A stretch of DNA of 38,873 bases from Branchiostoma floridae (Eukaryota; Chordata; Leptocardii; Amphioxiformes; Branchiostomatidae), in NCBI RefSeq assembly GCF_000003815.2, contig NC_049990.1, forward strand, positions 1,831,657 through 1,870,529, given 5' to 3'. The notes beneath the pieces are model-generated. The model was not told where the DNA came from. It did not search any database and saw nothing but the letters and a program-made list of their open reading frames with translations. A program made the position numbers and the translations under genes. Position 1 is the first letter of the stretch; each line of letters opens with the position of its first letter. This document shows positions 1 through 10,394 of the stretch, in pieces.

Positions 1-1098
1 TTTCTCCCCTGTGTGAGTTCGCGTGTGACTCTTCAGATTCGACAACTGACTGAACTGCGTGCTGCACTCCCCACACTTGTAGGGTTTCTCACCTGTGTGA
101 GTTCGGATATGTTTGTTCAGATTACTCAGATTACTGAACTCTCTGCTGCACTCCTCACATTTATAGGGGTTCTCTCCTGTGTGAGTCCGCATGTGAGTCT
201 TCAGAGAATCCAGATGACTGAACTGCTTGCTGCACTCTTCACATCTGTAGGGTTTCTCCTTTGTGTGAGTCCGTATGTGTCTTTTCAGAGCACCCAGCTG
301 ACTGAACTGCTTGCTGCACTCCTCACATCTGTAAGGCTTCTCACCGGTGTGAGTCCTCATGTGTCTTTTCAGATTACCCAGCTGAATGAACTGTCTGCTG
401 CACTCCTCACACGTGTAGGGTTTCTCCCCTGTGTGACTCCGCATGTGTTTCTCTAGACTGTCCCGCCGACTGAACTGCTTGCTGCATTCCTCACACTTGT
501 AGGGTTTCTCCCCTGTGTGAGTAAGCATGTGAGTCTTCAAATTACTCAGCTGACAGAACTGCCTGCTGCACTCCTCACACCTGTAGGGTTTCTCCCCTGT
601 GTGAGTCCGCATGTGTTTGTTCTTGGCACTCAGCTGACTGAACTGCCTCCTGCACTCCATGCATTTGTAGGGTTTCTCCCCTGTGTGAGTCCGCATGTGT
701 TTGTTCTTGGCACTCAGCTGACTGAACTGCCTCCTGCACTCCATGCATTTGTAGGGTTTCTCCCCTGTGTGAGTCCGCATGTGTTTGTTCTTGGCACTCA
801 GCTGACTGAACTGCCTCCTGCATTCCATGCATTTGTAGGGTTTCTCACCTGTGTGAGTCCGCATGTGGGTCTTCAGATGATGGAAAAGGCTGAACTGCTT
901 GCTGCACTCCTCACACTTGTAAGGTTTCTCACCTGTGTGAGTCCGCATGTGGGTCTTCAGAGCATCCATCAGACCAAAATGCCCGCTGCACTCCTCACAC
1001 CTGTAGCGTTTCTCCTTCCTGACAGATCGCACAGAAGAATCCCTTTTCACCTTTCTCCTGACGTCATCCAAACCCTGGACACTGCTTGTTGTCGACAT
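1..1098 (-). CDS. C2H2 zinc-finger protein ZF1, 3' end outside window
   Basis: A predicted nuclear DNA-binding protein. The frame runs from ATG at 1098 to the left window edge without a stop (366 codons). A basic N-terminus of about 31 residues ([10 protein letters not shown]...) is followed by 12 visible fingers of the form CxxCx12HxxxH with TGEKPY linkers; two linkers vary (TKEK, TGEN). Fingers 3-5 (about 601-852) are near-identical 84-bp copies with CMEC knuckles and a helix reading SQLSAKNKH, in which the usual core Leu is Lys. The start was chosen because the same MSTTSS motif begins every paralogue, 22 nt after an acceptor AG at 1121-1122. No KRAB, SCAN, BTB or ZAD domain is seen. Sister to ZF2, with which it shares a GT-rich intron block. 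Target unknown; C-terminus and 3' UTR lie outside the window. Confidence 0.93.
   Translation of the reverse strand, partial: MSTTSSVQGLDDVRRKVKRDSSVRSVRKEKRYRCEECSGHFGLMDALKTHMRTHTGEKPYKCEECSKQFSLFHHLKTHMRTHTGEKPYKCMECRRQFSQLSAKNKHMRTHTGEKPYKCMECRRQFSQLSAKNKHMRTHTGEKPYKCMECRRQFSQLSAKNKHMRTHTGEKPYRCEECSRQFCQLSNLKTHMLTHTGEKPYKCEECSKQFSRRDSLEKHMRSHTGEKPYTCEECSRQFIQLGNLKRHMRTHTGEKPYRCEECSKQFSQLGALKRHIRTHTKEKPYRCEECSKQFSHLDSLKTHMRTHTGENPYKCEECSREFSNLSNLNKHIRTHTGEKPYKCGECSTQFSQLSNLKSHTRTHTGEK
601..852 (-). repeat. Triplicated 84-bp zinc-finger unit
   Basis: Three consecutive 84-bp units (601-684, 685-768, 769-852) each encode one whole finger plus linker. Units 1 and 2 appear identical; unit 3 differs at about two bases (a Cys/Tyr-side codon region and the linker). 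Divergence between other fingers of the gene is far higher, so this is a recent in-frame duplication. Confidence 0.9.
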
Positions 1099-1120
1099 CC
1101 TCCTCGATCCTGTGCAACTC

Positions 1121-1220
1121 CTGTAGAGAAATATGAACAATCACGTAAGAGATTATTCATCAACTTAGATTGTACTATCTTTCCACAAGAAGCCCAAAGA
1201 TGTATGTTTTCATTGTGTTA

Positions 1221-1256
<36 letters not shown>

Positions 1257-2011
1257 CTGTCACTGTGTGAGCCTGCATTTTTGTATGTTTGTGTGTGTGT
1301 TTGTGTGTATGTGTGCATCTGTATCTGTGTGCCTGTGTATGTGTGTTTCTCTATGTGTGCCTGTGTGTGTGTGTCTGTGCTTCTATTCGTGTGTATCACT
1401 ATGTCTTTGTGTCTGTGTGTCTGAGTATCTGTCTCAATGTCTGTGTGTCTGTGTGTAAGAGAACAACATACATCGAAAAAGTTAGGTTGGATCCTGATGA
1501 TATTTGGTTAGTGTGAATGGTTTATTTCACATTCGACATTGTGAACAGCGTATCACACATGGAGTCAAAAGACTGAAATGCGGTGAATAAATGATTTATA
1601 CAATTATTAGCATAAAGATGAAAGCATAAAAAGTATATTTCTAAAATCCATACGGTAAAAATATGTAATTACTGTATTCGGTTATGTACAACTTGGTAAA
1701 ACCTACTAGTAATGTCCTAAACGATAAGTAACTACAAATATTACCTTAAAAAATTCCACATCCATACACTCAATGAGAACATGGTCAGTAGTCTCTTTGG
1801 ATTTCGCGGTCCATTTTTGTCTTAAAAATGAATTTTAATAAGATGAACGTATGCGAAATGGACCGACATCTATTTTTTTACGAGCAAAACCACAGGACAA
1901 AAACAAAGCAGCGCGACTCTTGATGATTGTAGCTATAGTGAAAACAAAGGTTAATCTATCGAATTCTTATCAAATGTCTTGTGTGTGACATCATATCCGC
2001 GAAATCACGCT
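1121..2011 (-). other. ZF1 intron, 3' part
   Basis: The intron ends at an acceptor read on the minus strand as TTTCTCTACAG, just upstream of the ZF1 start. Blocks around 1460-1550 and 1850-1990 match the ZF2 intron (13444-13530 and 13660-13840), including GGATCCTG and the GACCGACATCTATT region shared by all paralogues. Homology breaks at about 2011 and resumes at about 9470, defining a 7.45-kb insertion. No gene is seen. Confidence 0.7.
1219..1460. repeat. GT/CA-rich microsatellite tract in ZF1 intron
   Basis: A pure (GT)n run of about 30 bases is followed by a long degenerate GT-rich tract. On the transcribed minus strand it is CA-rich and ends about 100 nt upstream of the 3' splice site. 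The ZF2 intron has a similar tract at the same place, so it predates their duplication. The long apparent frames across it are low-complexity artefacts. Confidence 0.9.
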
Positions 2012-3107
2012 ATCCCAAGTCACGTGGCACTCTGTGAGGATTAAGCCACACCCTACCCCTACACGTCACTCTGTGTCGCGCGCCGTATCGGACAGCCACG
2101 CCGTAATTGCTCCGGCCGTTTACGCGCGGATGCCACCTCAGAAAACCGGGTTGACAAGAAAAACTCTAGGAAAACTCCGAGGAACGCGCTTCTACTACGA
2201 GAGGATCACCGGACAAATCTGAGAAGATCACCAGCCAAACCTGAGGAGGATTATCCGTCCCGAAACCCACGGTTCTCCAGGTCAGAATCAGAATGGGATT
2301 TCTGTCCGCCCCAGCTGCAGAAGACCCGGCCCGGCCGCCGCGCCCCATACGTCTCGCCAGTAGGACATTCAAGAAGCTAGGTCCTTTTGCCTGGAAGATT
2401 TTACCGTTTGTCTCTTTTACGAGGTACTGTATCGTTTCCCAGTTGTTGACAGGACATCGAACTTATCATAACTTTAGATCAGTGACACTTCAGTCAGCCA
2501 AGAGCGGAAAAAATTGGAAATGTTTGTCAAAGTTGCAGTAAAAAAAATTTTCCCAGTTTGTGGTAATTTTCAAACGATTATGTCGAGTCATAGTCAACAT
2601 TATATTCCGTTTTGTTCATGTTTTTGTTTTCCCTGCCTCATGTACCAATGCAAGCCGTTTTCTAGTACTTACGAAATTATGCAAGAATTTGATACCACGC
2701 CGGGTTGTTTTTTTGCCATTGTAATTTATGCATAGCCCCACCCGGAGCCAGCTGCTGTCCCATCTGGGGCAGGCAGGATAACAACCAAGTTTCAGATTGG
2801 CCGCAATTTTGCAGATTTATACTTAAGTTCTGTCAGAGAGAACTCGAAGTACAGTGGATGGTGGTGCAGTTGACAACGATAGAATAAAGGGTACTCTCTA
2901 AGTCTCTAAACCACTTCTGCTTGGAGAGTATTCACAAAGTGCCCACACGTAAACGGTGAAACTTGGTTAGGTAATTGAAGTCACAGATTTTGGCGGGGTG
3001 TTTCTTCCTAGCAAGAATGCCACGGACATAATTGGATGAGACTGTCAAACTTCAGATTGACAGATTGTCTAAGGATTGTGCAAGACGATCGGAGACACAT
3101 TAAATAG

Positions 3108-4095
3108 CACATGAGCTTGGGCCGGGCGATTTGGGTTCCCGCAAGCTGAAAAGGCAGAGAACATTTTTTTTATTTTTGTGGAAAATTGCACATGAGCTTG
3201 GGCCGGGTGAACGGATTCCCGCAAGCTGGAAATGCAGAGAACATTTTTATTTTTGTGGAAAATTGCACATGAGCTTGGACCGGGTGAATGGATTCCCGCA
3301 AGCTGGAAATGCAGAGAACATTTTTATTTTTGTGGAAAATTGCACATGAGCTTGGACCGGGTGAATGGATTCCCGCAAGCTGGAAATGCAGAGAATATTT
3401 TTATTTTTGTGGAAAATTGCACATGAGCTTGGACCGGGTGAATGGATTCCCGCAAGCTGGAAGTGCAGAGAACATTTTTATTTTTGTGGAAAATTGCACA
3501 TGAGCTTGGACCGGGTGAATGGATTCCCGCAAGCTGGAAATGCAGAGAATATTTTTATTTTTGTGGAAAATTGCACATGAGCTTGGACCGGGTGAATGGA
3601 TTCCCGCAAGCTGGAAGTGCAGAGAATATTATTTGTTATTTTTGTGAGAAATTGCACGTGAGCTTGGACCGGGTGAATGGATTCCCGCAAGCTGGAAATG
3701 CAGAGAACATTTTTATTTTTGTGGAAAATTGCACATGAGCTTGGACCGGGTGAATGGATTCCCGCAAGCTGGAAATGCAGAGAATATTTTTATTTTTGTG
3801 GAAAATTGCACATGAGCTTGGACCGGGTGAATGGATTCCCGCAAGCTGGAAGTGCAGAGAACATTTTTATTTTTGTGGAAAATTGCACATGAGCTTGGAC
3901 CGGGTGAATGGATTCCCGCAAGCTGGAAATGCAGAGAATATTTTTATTTTTGTGGAAAATTGCACATGAGCTTGGACCGGGTGAATGGATTCCCGCAAGC
4001 TGGAAGTGCAGAGAATATTATTTGTTATTTTTGTGAGAAATTGCACGTGAGCTTGGGCCGGGCGAATCGGGTTCCCGCAAGCTGGAAGTACAGAC
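3108..4095. repeat. 77-bp minisatellite, about 13 units with higher-order structure
   Basis: Thirteen units begin near 3109, 3189, 3266, 3343, 3420, 3497, 3574, 3655, 3732, 3809, 3886, 3963 and 4044. Each starts CATGAGCTTGG, includes GGATTCCCGCAAGCTGG and ends TTTTTGTGGAAAATTGCA. Two 81-bp variants contain ATTATTTGTTATTTTTGTGAG. Units 3-7 (3266-3654) and 8-12 (3655-4043) appear to be the same five-unit block of 389 bp. The outermost units are the most diverged (GGGCCGGGCGA). Reading frames here are repeat artefacts, because 77 is not a multiple of 3. Confidence 0.95.
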
Positions 4096-4099
4096 GAAT

Positions 4100-6220
4100 G
4101 TTGATAGAAAGATCGCAAGTGAGATGGACAAAAAGCCGAAGCTGCAGTTGTAGCTGTAGCTCAGATAACTGGAAATTTGACACAGAGACAGAAAACAAGG
4201 AAGTTGGTCAAGAAGGACTGACCAACTATGACCGACATTAAACTTGAAGTTACGCACACATTGGAACAAACCCTTGAAACCAATTTGGTTCAAGTTAATT
4301 TGACGTCTTCCTACCCCTATTTGACCTCCCTCGCCTCTCGCTGATTCGTGCCGACTACTGAGTACGGTCAGAGTGAGGTGAGTTTTCCAAAATGCACACT
4401 TGTTATAATATGTCAGAAACACGAAGGTGACACTAGTCAGTCTCCGTGATGTGAAGATCTCATCATGCCTCCAGGTGTGGTTGTATATATTATTTTAGAC
4501 GTCATTTTCATGACTAACAGTAACAAAAGAGCGCTCACAATCATCACAGGAAGTTGAGAACGAGCAAGCAAGGCATAGCCACAAGTGGGAAGTACCAGAT
4601 CATGTCACGAGACAGATACATTATACGAAGGAGGTTTCTTGATGATACAAACGTCCGGTGAGAGACAATATAGGCACGCCTTCGAATGTGGTGAAATTTC
4701 ACCAAATTGCACTATTTTGTTTTTGCGTCTGCTTTCATTGCATGTGATGTTGTAAAACTATGAAGAATGTGCGTCAGCTAGCACTGAAAAACTGTGGCAA
4801 GTAACGCCAAGAATTTTCTTGACACCAACATCACTTTACTCGGATACACTTTATACGCAAAACATATTTCATTGATCAATCAGCAGATGAATGGGAAGCC
4901 ATGTGGGTGACGAGTCACATTCAAGCGTTAAACCCAGTACCTGCTGTATGTCATGAGCTAGTAGCTATCCACTGTCGGTGTCTGGGACATTATAATAATC
5001 CAGTTGTCGTAAAGTTGAGAGAAGGCGGTCCGAGGAGAAAAAAAAAAAGAAGAATGCCCGAGAAGCGCTGCCATATTTTTATACCATAGAGTTGAATTTG
5101 TTATCGCCAAGCACATACAGTAGGGGCGCATCTTCTCTGGATAGTTTTAAAGAACACTTGAAAATAGATGTGCAAAGGTTAGATGAGACCGGTCGTTCAG
5201 TGTGGTATACTAGTAACCAGCTGCTGCCGAGCCGTGTGCCTGTGAAGCTGGTGTGTTACGCCGACATATGGATACAGATTCAGATACAGAAGGCATGCCT
5301 GTATCCAGGCTGGATGAAATGTATGACTTAAAAAGTTTTCAGCAGTACCTATGCCGGCATAGTTTTTCTTACGGAATTATAAGCCTTGGCTGGACAAACT
5401 GTAGAAATTGGCCAAGTTAATAGGCTAGGGGAGTTGGCCGACCCTTGGAGTCAGTACACGACCCACGGTCAGTATCTTGGCCGGGCAGACATCCTCTCGG
5501 ACATGAAAGATATTTCATAACGGGTCAAAATGTGACGCATGTTTGTGTACACTGTAGACAACTAGCTATAAAGCAACTGATACAGGACATGTCATTTGAA
5601 GACTACACTGTACAATGTTAAGAGAAGACGCTAGCTACAAACGCCCGTGATACAATGCGAAAAAGCGTTGTATGTGTTGCTATTTACGTAAGAACTAATA
5701 CAGACTTCAAGTAGGTTTTTTATGCTTCATCGTTTGAATGTGGAGTCGGACCGAATGACAAACACATGAGGATAGAAAAAAAAAGGAGGGTACGGTAACT
5801 AAGGTTCCCCCATCGTCTGGGGGCGTATCTGATCTAGGTATCATACTATGAATTCACATGGTCAAGCTCTGATAGAAATGTCTCTCCCACTCCTCTGCAC
5901 TTGGAATCATTGATTTGTCAGAAACAGACCTAGGCACCAGGTATGACGGGAACAATGATTGAAGCAAGGAGCTTATATTATGCGGACTGAGATAACAGCT
6001 GTCTGTTTCGATAGTCCATACTCTCCACGACAAGCCATCTACCCATTTCAGCTCAACGGCGAATAGGCAATATTGGCAATGATAACTGCCTGAACACGGA
6101 AAGGGACAAACGTGAGAATCAGAACCAGAATGATTTATTTGTACAACGCCGCAGCCTGTTTGTGTAGCAGTTGAGTTCAAACTTCGACAGTCTGACCAGC
6201 TCCACGCTAAACGCCCGATG
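4100..6220. other. Interior of element 1, no recognisable gene
   Basis: Mostly unrecognised sequence. The plus-strand frame 5092-5331 contains LSPSTYSRGASSLDSFKEHL, which weakly recalls the (W)NSLP...SSLDSFKxHL ending common in non-LTR reverse transcriptase ORFs, so it may be a decayed retroelement tail. A minus-strand frame at 5854-6180 (108 codons) has no recognisable domain. I see no splice-bounded gene. Confidence 0.35.
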
Positions 6221-6223
6221 GTC

Positions 6224-6296
6224 CTGACCTTTTCGGCGTAGCGGTTAGCGCTTGTTTTGTAATCTGGCGGCCCGGATTCGAATCCCGGGAGCCAGG
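6224..6296 (+). pseudogene. tRNA-like / tRNA-derived (SINE head) sequence
   Basis: The segment has a tRNA-like A-box region (GGCGTAGCGGTTAGCGC) and a B-box-like GGATTCGAATCC at 6274-6285 within a T-arm-like stem (CCCGG...CCCGGG). An anticodon-loop-like TTTGTAA lies between them. The B box carries an extra A compared with GGTTCGAATCC, and the 5' acceptor half does not pair well with GGGAGCC, so a functional tRNA is unlikely. A tRNA-derived SINE head or degraded tRNA fits better. No clear SINE body or poly(A) tail follows. Confidence 0.5.
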
Positions 6297-6299
6297 AGT

Positions 6300-8856
6300 T
6301 TTGTTTCTACTCGACTCTCACAGTTGTCCAGAAGGAGAACACTGACCAAATATGACGAGAATGGTTTATAATAGAGATTTGCACCATTGAATTGCTCTCT
6401 TCAACCAGCTGTGTACTTCTTTCATGAAATCTAGCTGAAACAAAAACAACAAACAAACGGGAACCTCGAGCGAACTGTCGCCTGGCAAGTTTGGAAAGCT
6501 CTGAGGCGTTTTCATCAGAACACTGCTGTAATTAGCAGAGGGTACTACACAGAACAGACGTGTTAGACGTTCGCGTATACAAGAACGGGATCCCGTCTGT
6601 ATTTCCCAGTTGCCGTTATATCAGCTCCTTGATCAGAAGAAAACTAAATCACATCCAGCATTCAGAATATGTATAGACTGGCTGGCATCTCTCTATTGTA
6701 TTCATCCGCTAAAAGAATTCGTCACCATGGTCTTGGACGGCTACAGTGAGAACTTCCTTTGGTCGGCAATCGCTCGACACATCGCATATCGCTATCAAAC
6801 TTTTTCAAAGGAAAATGCCGGTGTTATAACGTTGAGAGATCTTTTGTCGGCCTAACATCAGAAGGTCATTTGTTTTGCATATAGATTAATCGCCTTCGAG
6901 AGAACTGTTATATGACATGGTGTGAATGAATACCTCCCGCGAGGCATTCTACCACCCTCTTGTAAGGCCACATTTGTAACATGGAGGTTTTATCATTGAT
7001 TGTATAAATAGGTAACGGCGGAATTTTGATATCACATGTACAACGTTGACCAAACACCCAACGAAGGCAGTAATGATTTCAGACATCAACCCCCGTACAC
7101 GCCCGACAACACGTAGAAACTAAGTTTTCTATATATGCTGATCATGGGTTAAAAGGGTGTCTAGTCACTACCGCGGTTTAATGATAACGCAGCAGATATT
7201 CCATAGTTGGGGAGTAGCATGGATTTATGATCCCAAAATGAGGAGTTTTCGACGTCCCAAATTTATAAAAGAAAACACAAGCAATCTGCAAGAAGTGAAT
7301 TAGTGGGCTTTCGCATATACATTTTATAGTAAGGTTGACTTGATCGTTGTTACTAGTACTTGTACGAGTTATGATTACCACCTTGAGTGTTTTATCTGCT
7401 CGGCTAGTGACATTCACATTTGGGGAGAATAACGACAAGACGAATGAGGTTTCGCAGATCTGTGTTTCCAGCCAAAAAATTGGACTCAGTTAAACACACC
7501 GAGCAGGTGTGGAACAGCCCGGCGGAAAGTTCCGAGGAATGCCGAAGGTACCCGAAGCGGACCTGCCAGCGACTTGTAAGCTCAAATGATTATGGTAGTG
7601 CGATCCAGCACTGACGATCACGAGCGCAGCGGATTGTCCAATATCAGAGGGCTCAGTTTCCTTGTCCCATTGCCCGTGGGTTGAGGAGTGAATAAAAAGT
7701 CGCGGTATCTAAGCTGGGCATGGAAGCAACGTGACGACCTCAGCGGTAGGTAGCGAGTGCGACGCTAGTATTTCTAGTAGCGATGTGTTTTGTTTGACTT
7801 ATATGGTGACTTTTCATCAAAAAATTAAAACACGGAATATGGCGGCTGTCATCTGCAATCTTTGTCAAGCACAAGCGGCACTTAAGTGTGGAACAAGCTT
7901 AAGATATATCTATGTTTATCCCGATGGACGGAAGGCAAAACGAATGACCCCAGGAAAGATAAATCGTACAAAACGGTTAATAGGGGTGGTTTGCAAGAAG
8001 AAAAAAAAAAAAAAAAAAAAGAAGAAAAATCTCGATGAAAAGCTCGAGGGGATGTAGCCACAGGTATATAACAATTACCGACAATACGGAGTATGTTTAG
8101 GTCAGAGGGGCTCAACCTTGCACTTTTTCTCATAAGGCATGCATAGCATGAAATAGTATAGACTTCCTTAACCGAACGAAGCCTAGAAAAAGTAGTTAGG
8201 GATCTCGGGATTATGTGAACTTACACTCGCAGTCGGTAGGTTTGTCCGACAGGGCCCAGTTCATCAAAACTCAAGATCCCGTGAAGAAGGGGAAATTTCT
8301 TCATAGACCGAAAATCAAGAGCCAGCCTGCGATGTTAGTAAAGAGGATATGGGATCCGTTGCTGATACCACTTGCGATCAGTGATTTCAGAGTATTAAGG
8401 ACCTATAATAGACCGACAGAAAACCATTCCTGCAGGCAAAGGTATTCAGAATCGATAAAAAACGTTGGAGTTTTTTCCCATTTGCAACGTCAACAAGTTT
8501 TGCAAGATCTGCAAGGCGGTACAGTACGAAGACATGGCGGTATTATATGGTAATCACTACACAGCACCTGTTGGATAGGGATATCCATGCTGTACGACCT
8601 TGGGGGTACAGCTCAGCATACAAGCTGGGGAGTAAGATGAAAAAAAAAAAAAAAAACAGCCCAGGTAGCCAAGTGCCGGTTGGCAAAGGTTTACACATGC
8701 ACGCTTATTTCTTCGGTTGATCAGCGGGAGGCGAGGGAGTGATGAGATGAAAAGGGGTAGGAAGACAGAGGAAGAAGAATATTGATATTGTAAGTATTGG
8801 AAGAAAGGGTATAAGAAATGAGTTTTAGGGTCGTATGAAAGGGTAAGAGGGTTGGA
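6300..8856. other. Interior of element 1, no recognisable gene
   Basis: A plus-strand frame at 6610-6855 (81 codons, containing IDWLASLYCIHPLKEF) has ordinary amino-acid composition but no family I recognise. Short frames at 7420-7614 and 7731-8057 end in or near simple sequence. Homopolymer A tracts lie at 8001-8020 and about 8640-8656. Either the element is non-autonomous or its coding region has decayed beyond recognition by eye. Confidence 0.3.
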
Positions 8857-8918
8857 CCCCGTCTTTACCATCCATAACTTAAACCGAACAGAGGCCAAGT
8901 GACGCGGGATTTGGTACT

Positions 8919-9461
8919 ATCCCAAGTCACGTGGCACTCTGTGAGGATTAAGCCACACCCTACCCCTACACGTCACTCTGTGTCGCGGGGCAGGGGTAGG
9001 AAAGGTAAGCCATAGTGCGATGAATGGGTTAGGGCTATGATGACTTAGAGATGTCATTAAATTAAAAAAAAAACCCTCATCAACCGGACATTTCGTGGTT
9101 TCAAGGTAATTCGTCTAACCCGGCATTCGATTTCGCGATGGGAGAAATTACGTTAGCAACATGTACATCTGATGGAGTAAATCTACGGATTACGAGTTGG
9201 CATACATAGTAGAATCTGAGGTTACCAGTTGCGCTTTAAGAATTGTTTACCACTACCACCAGCGTTTAGTATTAAATTAGAGCGGTCCAGCTGCGATTGG
9301 TGGCGAATCTGAGCTCGCTGCGCTTCACGGGAAAAGAAAAAAAAAATCTAGCGAGCAGGTGGCATCCGCGCGTACCACTTTGCTTCTGTTCGGGCCCCGG
9401 CCTAAGGCCCCGTCTTTACCATCCATAACTTAAACCGAACAGAGGCCAAGTGACGCGGGAT
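8919..9461. mobile_element. Internally deleted TIR element 2 (543 bp), tandem to element 1
   Basis: It runs ATCCC...GGGAT and shares its 71-bp left end and 62-bp right end (with flank) with element 1. It is flanked directly by TTGGTACT at 8911-8918 and 9462-9469, an apparent 8-bp target duplication. The interior is non-coding and unlike element 1. A 17-bp segment at 9357-9373 is the perfect inverse of 2122-2138 near the left end of element 1, so the outer ends of the tandem pair may have belonged to one original element. Confidence 0.6.
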
Positions 9462-9469
9462 TTGGTACT

Positions 9470-10072
9470 GTCCCCGAATGTACAAAGAGGAAAACACACC
9501 CAAGCATCAGTTACTGAACCTCCCCCTAAAATAAGGAACACGCCATGATGAACACCAGATGTCAGAATGGCGGGAAGTTTCCGGTCCTGGGGCGGACAAA
9601 GGGGTTTGAAGTATGCCGTACATATTTCACCCGCGCCCTTCATACTAGCAAGACGTTTCTTTACACCCATGATCACTACAAAAGTGCCTTTCCAATTATC
9701 GTTAGCAAACCTACAGTTCCACTCGTTTTAACGATTACAACGCTATAAATGCACAAAAGAAAGACACCTCTGTAAACCCCTACAGAGCCCCAAAATTTGT
9801 TTACGCTATCTTCAGCGTTCCCGCACACTTCCTGTGTGAATTGAATAAAGAGTGCGACAGAAAGTTTCCTCTAGTTTAGATGAGGAAACAGCGAAGCTAC
9901 AAAGGAACATATGTATCGATGACTATGGTCTATTTTTCAACAGAAGGCAGAAAAAACAGAGCTCAGATACCAGTTAAGCTAGGGGGATCGGATCGCCAAC
10001 GAAATCACGACACGCTTCAGTTTTCTGTCAAATCTACAGATTTTAGGGTCAAAACACAACAGATCGTCTTAC
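9470..10072 (-). other. ZF1 intron, 5' part
   Basis: Homology to the paralogous introns resumes here (CCCCGAATGTACAAAG, then CAAGCATCAGTTACTGAACCTCCCC, then the region with CATGATGAACACCAGATG). It continues to the splice donor at 10071-10072. This confirms that the exon at 10073 and the ZF1 coding exon belong to one unit interrupted by the TIR elements. No coding sequence is seen. Confidence 0.65.
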
Positions 10073-10260
10073 CTGAGCAAACTTGAACCCTAGTCTTGCA
10101 CACAAACACCAGTAAGCTGTCTCTAAAGCCGCGAAAGTTGTGGTCTTTGCTTCGGAAGGACGGGAACTTTTCCAAACCGCTGTCGCTCTCGACTCTCCGA
10201 GTAAACAGGAAGACGGCGTCATGTAACCCGGAAGTATTCTATTTCTCTGGGTCAAACATC
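10073..10260 (-). promoter_or_regulatory. ZF1 non-coding exon 1 with ETS-type motif
   Basis: Read on the minus strand this ends TTTGCTCAG|GTAAGACG, a strong splice donor. CCGGAAGT (ETS/GABP-type) lies at 10228-10235. The exon is strongly conserved in all units. It can be read through as a short frame (10049-10255), but splicing to ZF1 exon 2 does not put that frame in phase with the zinc-finger ATG, and paralogues carry stops in it, so it is most likely 5' UTR. The intron to 1120 is about 8.95 kb, or about 1.5 kb without the insertion. The transcription start is not determined. Confidence 0.7.
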
Positions 10261-10394
10261 ATCTCCTGATTATCCAACAGTTGTCGCGATATCGCTCAGC
10301 TGAATGCTGAGATTGTAGTAAAGAGGATATAATTTAGAAGAGCCAATCGTACAAGATAAAATTGAGAAATGATATTCCATGTATTACAGGTTTG

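Larger units (their letters stand above)
2012..8910. mobile_element. Large terminal-inverted-repeat element 1 in ZF1 intron
   Basis: The outer ends read ATCCC...GGGAT. The left terminus (ATCCCAAGTCACGTGGC) and the reverse complement of the right terminus (ATCCCGCGTCACTTGGC) form an imperfect inverted repeat of about 22 bp. The 71-bp left end (2010-2080) is repeated at 8917-8987 and the 62-bp right end (8857-8918) at 9408-9469, so two copies lie in tandem. Paralogous introns lack the whole block. No intact transposase is seen; the interior has a minisatellite, a tRNA-like piece and short unrecognised frames. The superfamily is undetermined and no clear target duplication flanks the left end. 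Confidence 0.6.

Noticed and set aside
575-832. Minus-strand [10 protein letters not shown]-type repeated frame
   Set aside because: Out-of-frame reading of the ZF1 finger triplication.
1000-1098. KRAB, SCAN, BTB or ZAD domain in the N-terminal segment
   Set aside because: Only about 31 basic, Ser-rich residues; too short and without the motifs of these domains.
13-1458. Long plus-strand open frames rich in [22 protein letters not shown] repeats, here and opposite every zinc-finger exon
   Set aside because: They are exact antisense shadows of the finger code, with 28-residue periodicity; no independent start context or splicing.
1170-1516. Cys/Val-rich plus-strand and His/Thr-rich minus-strand frames
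   Set aside because: Low-complexity GT microsatellite; the same happens at 13160-13455.
3108-4095. CRISPR-like array
   Set aside because: Units are contiguous without distinct spacers, and the genome is clearly eukaryotic.
3131-4241. Series of overlapping FYFCGKLHMSLDR / WKIAHELGPGE frames
   Set aside because: Frames of the 77-bp minisatellite; the period is not a multiple of three and the frames cycle between phases.
6224-6296. Functional tRNA gene
   Set aside because: The acceptor stem does not pair well and the B box has an inserted A.
10049-10255. Exon 1 frame (KSSRPSEAKTTTFAALETAY...) as an N-terminal protein domain
   Set aside because: It ends in a phase that does not join the finger frame, meets stops just before the ATG in several units, and is broken in ZF2 and ZF3.
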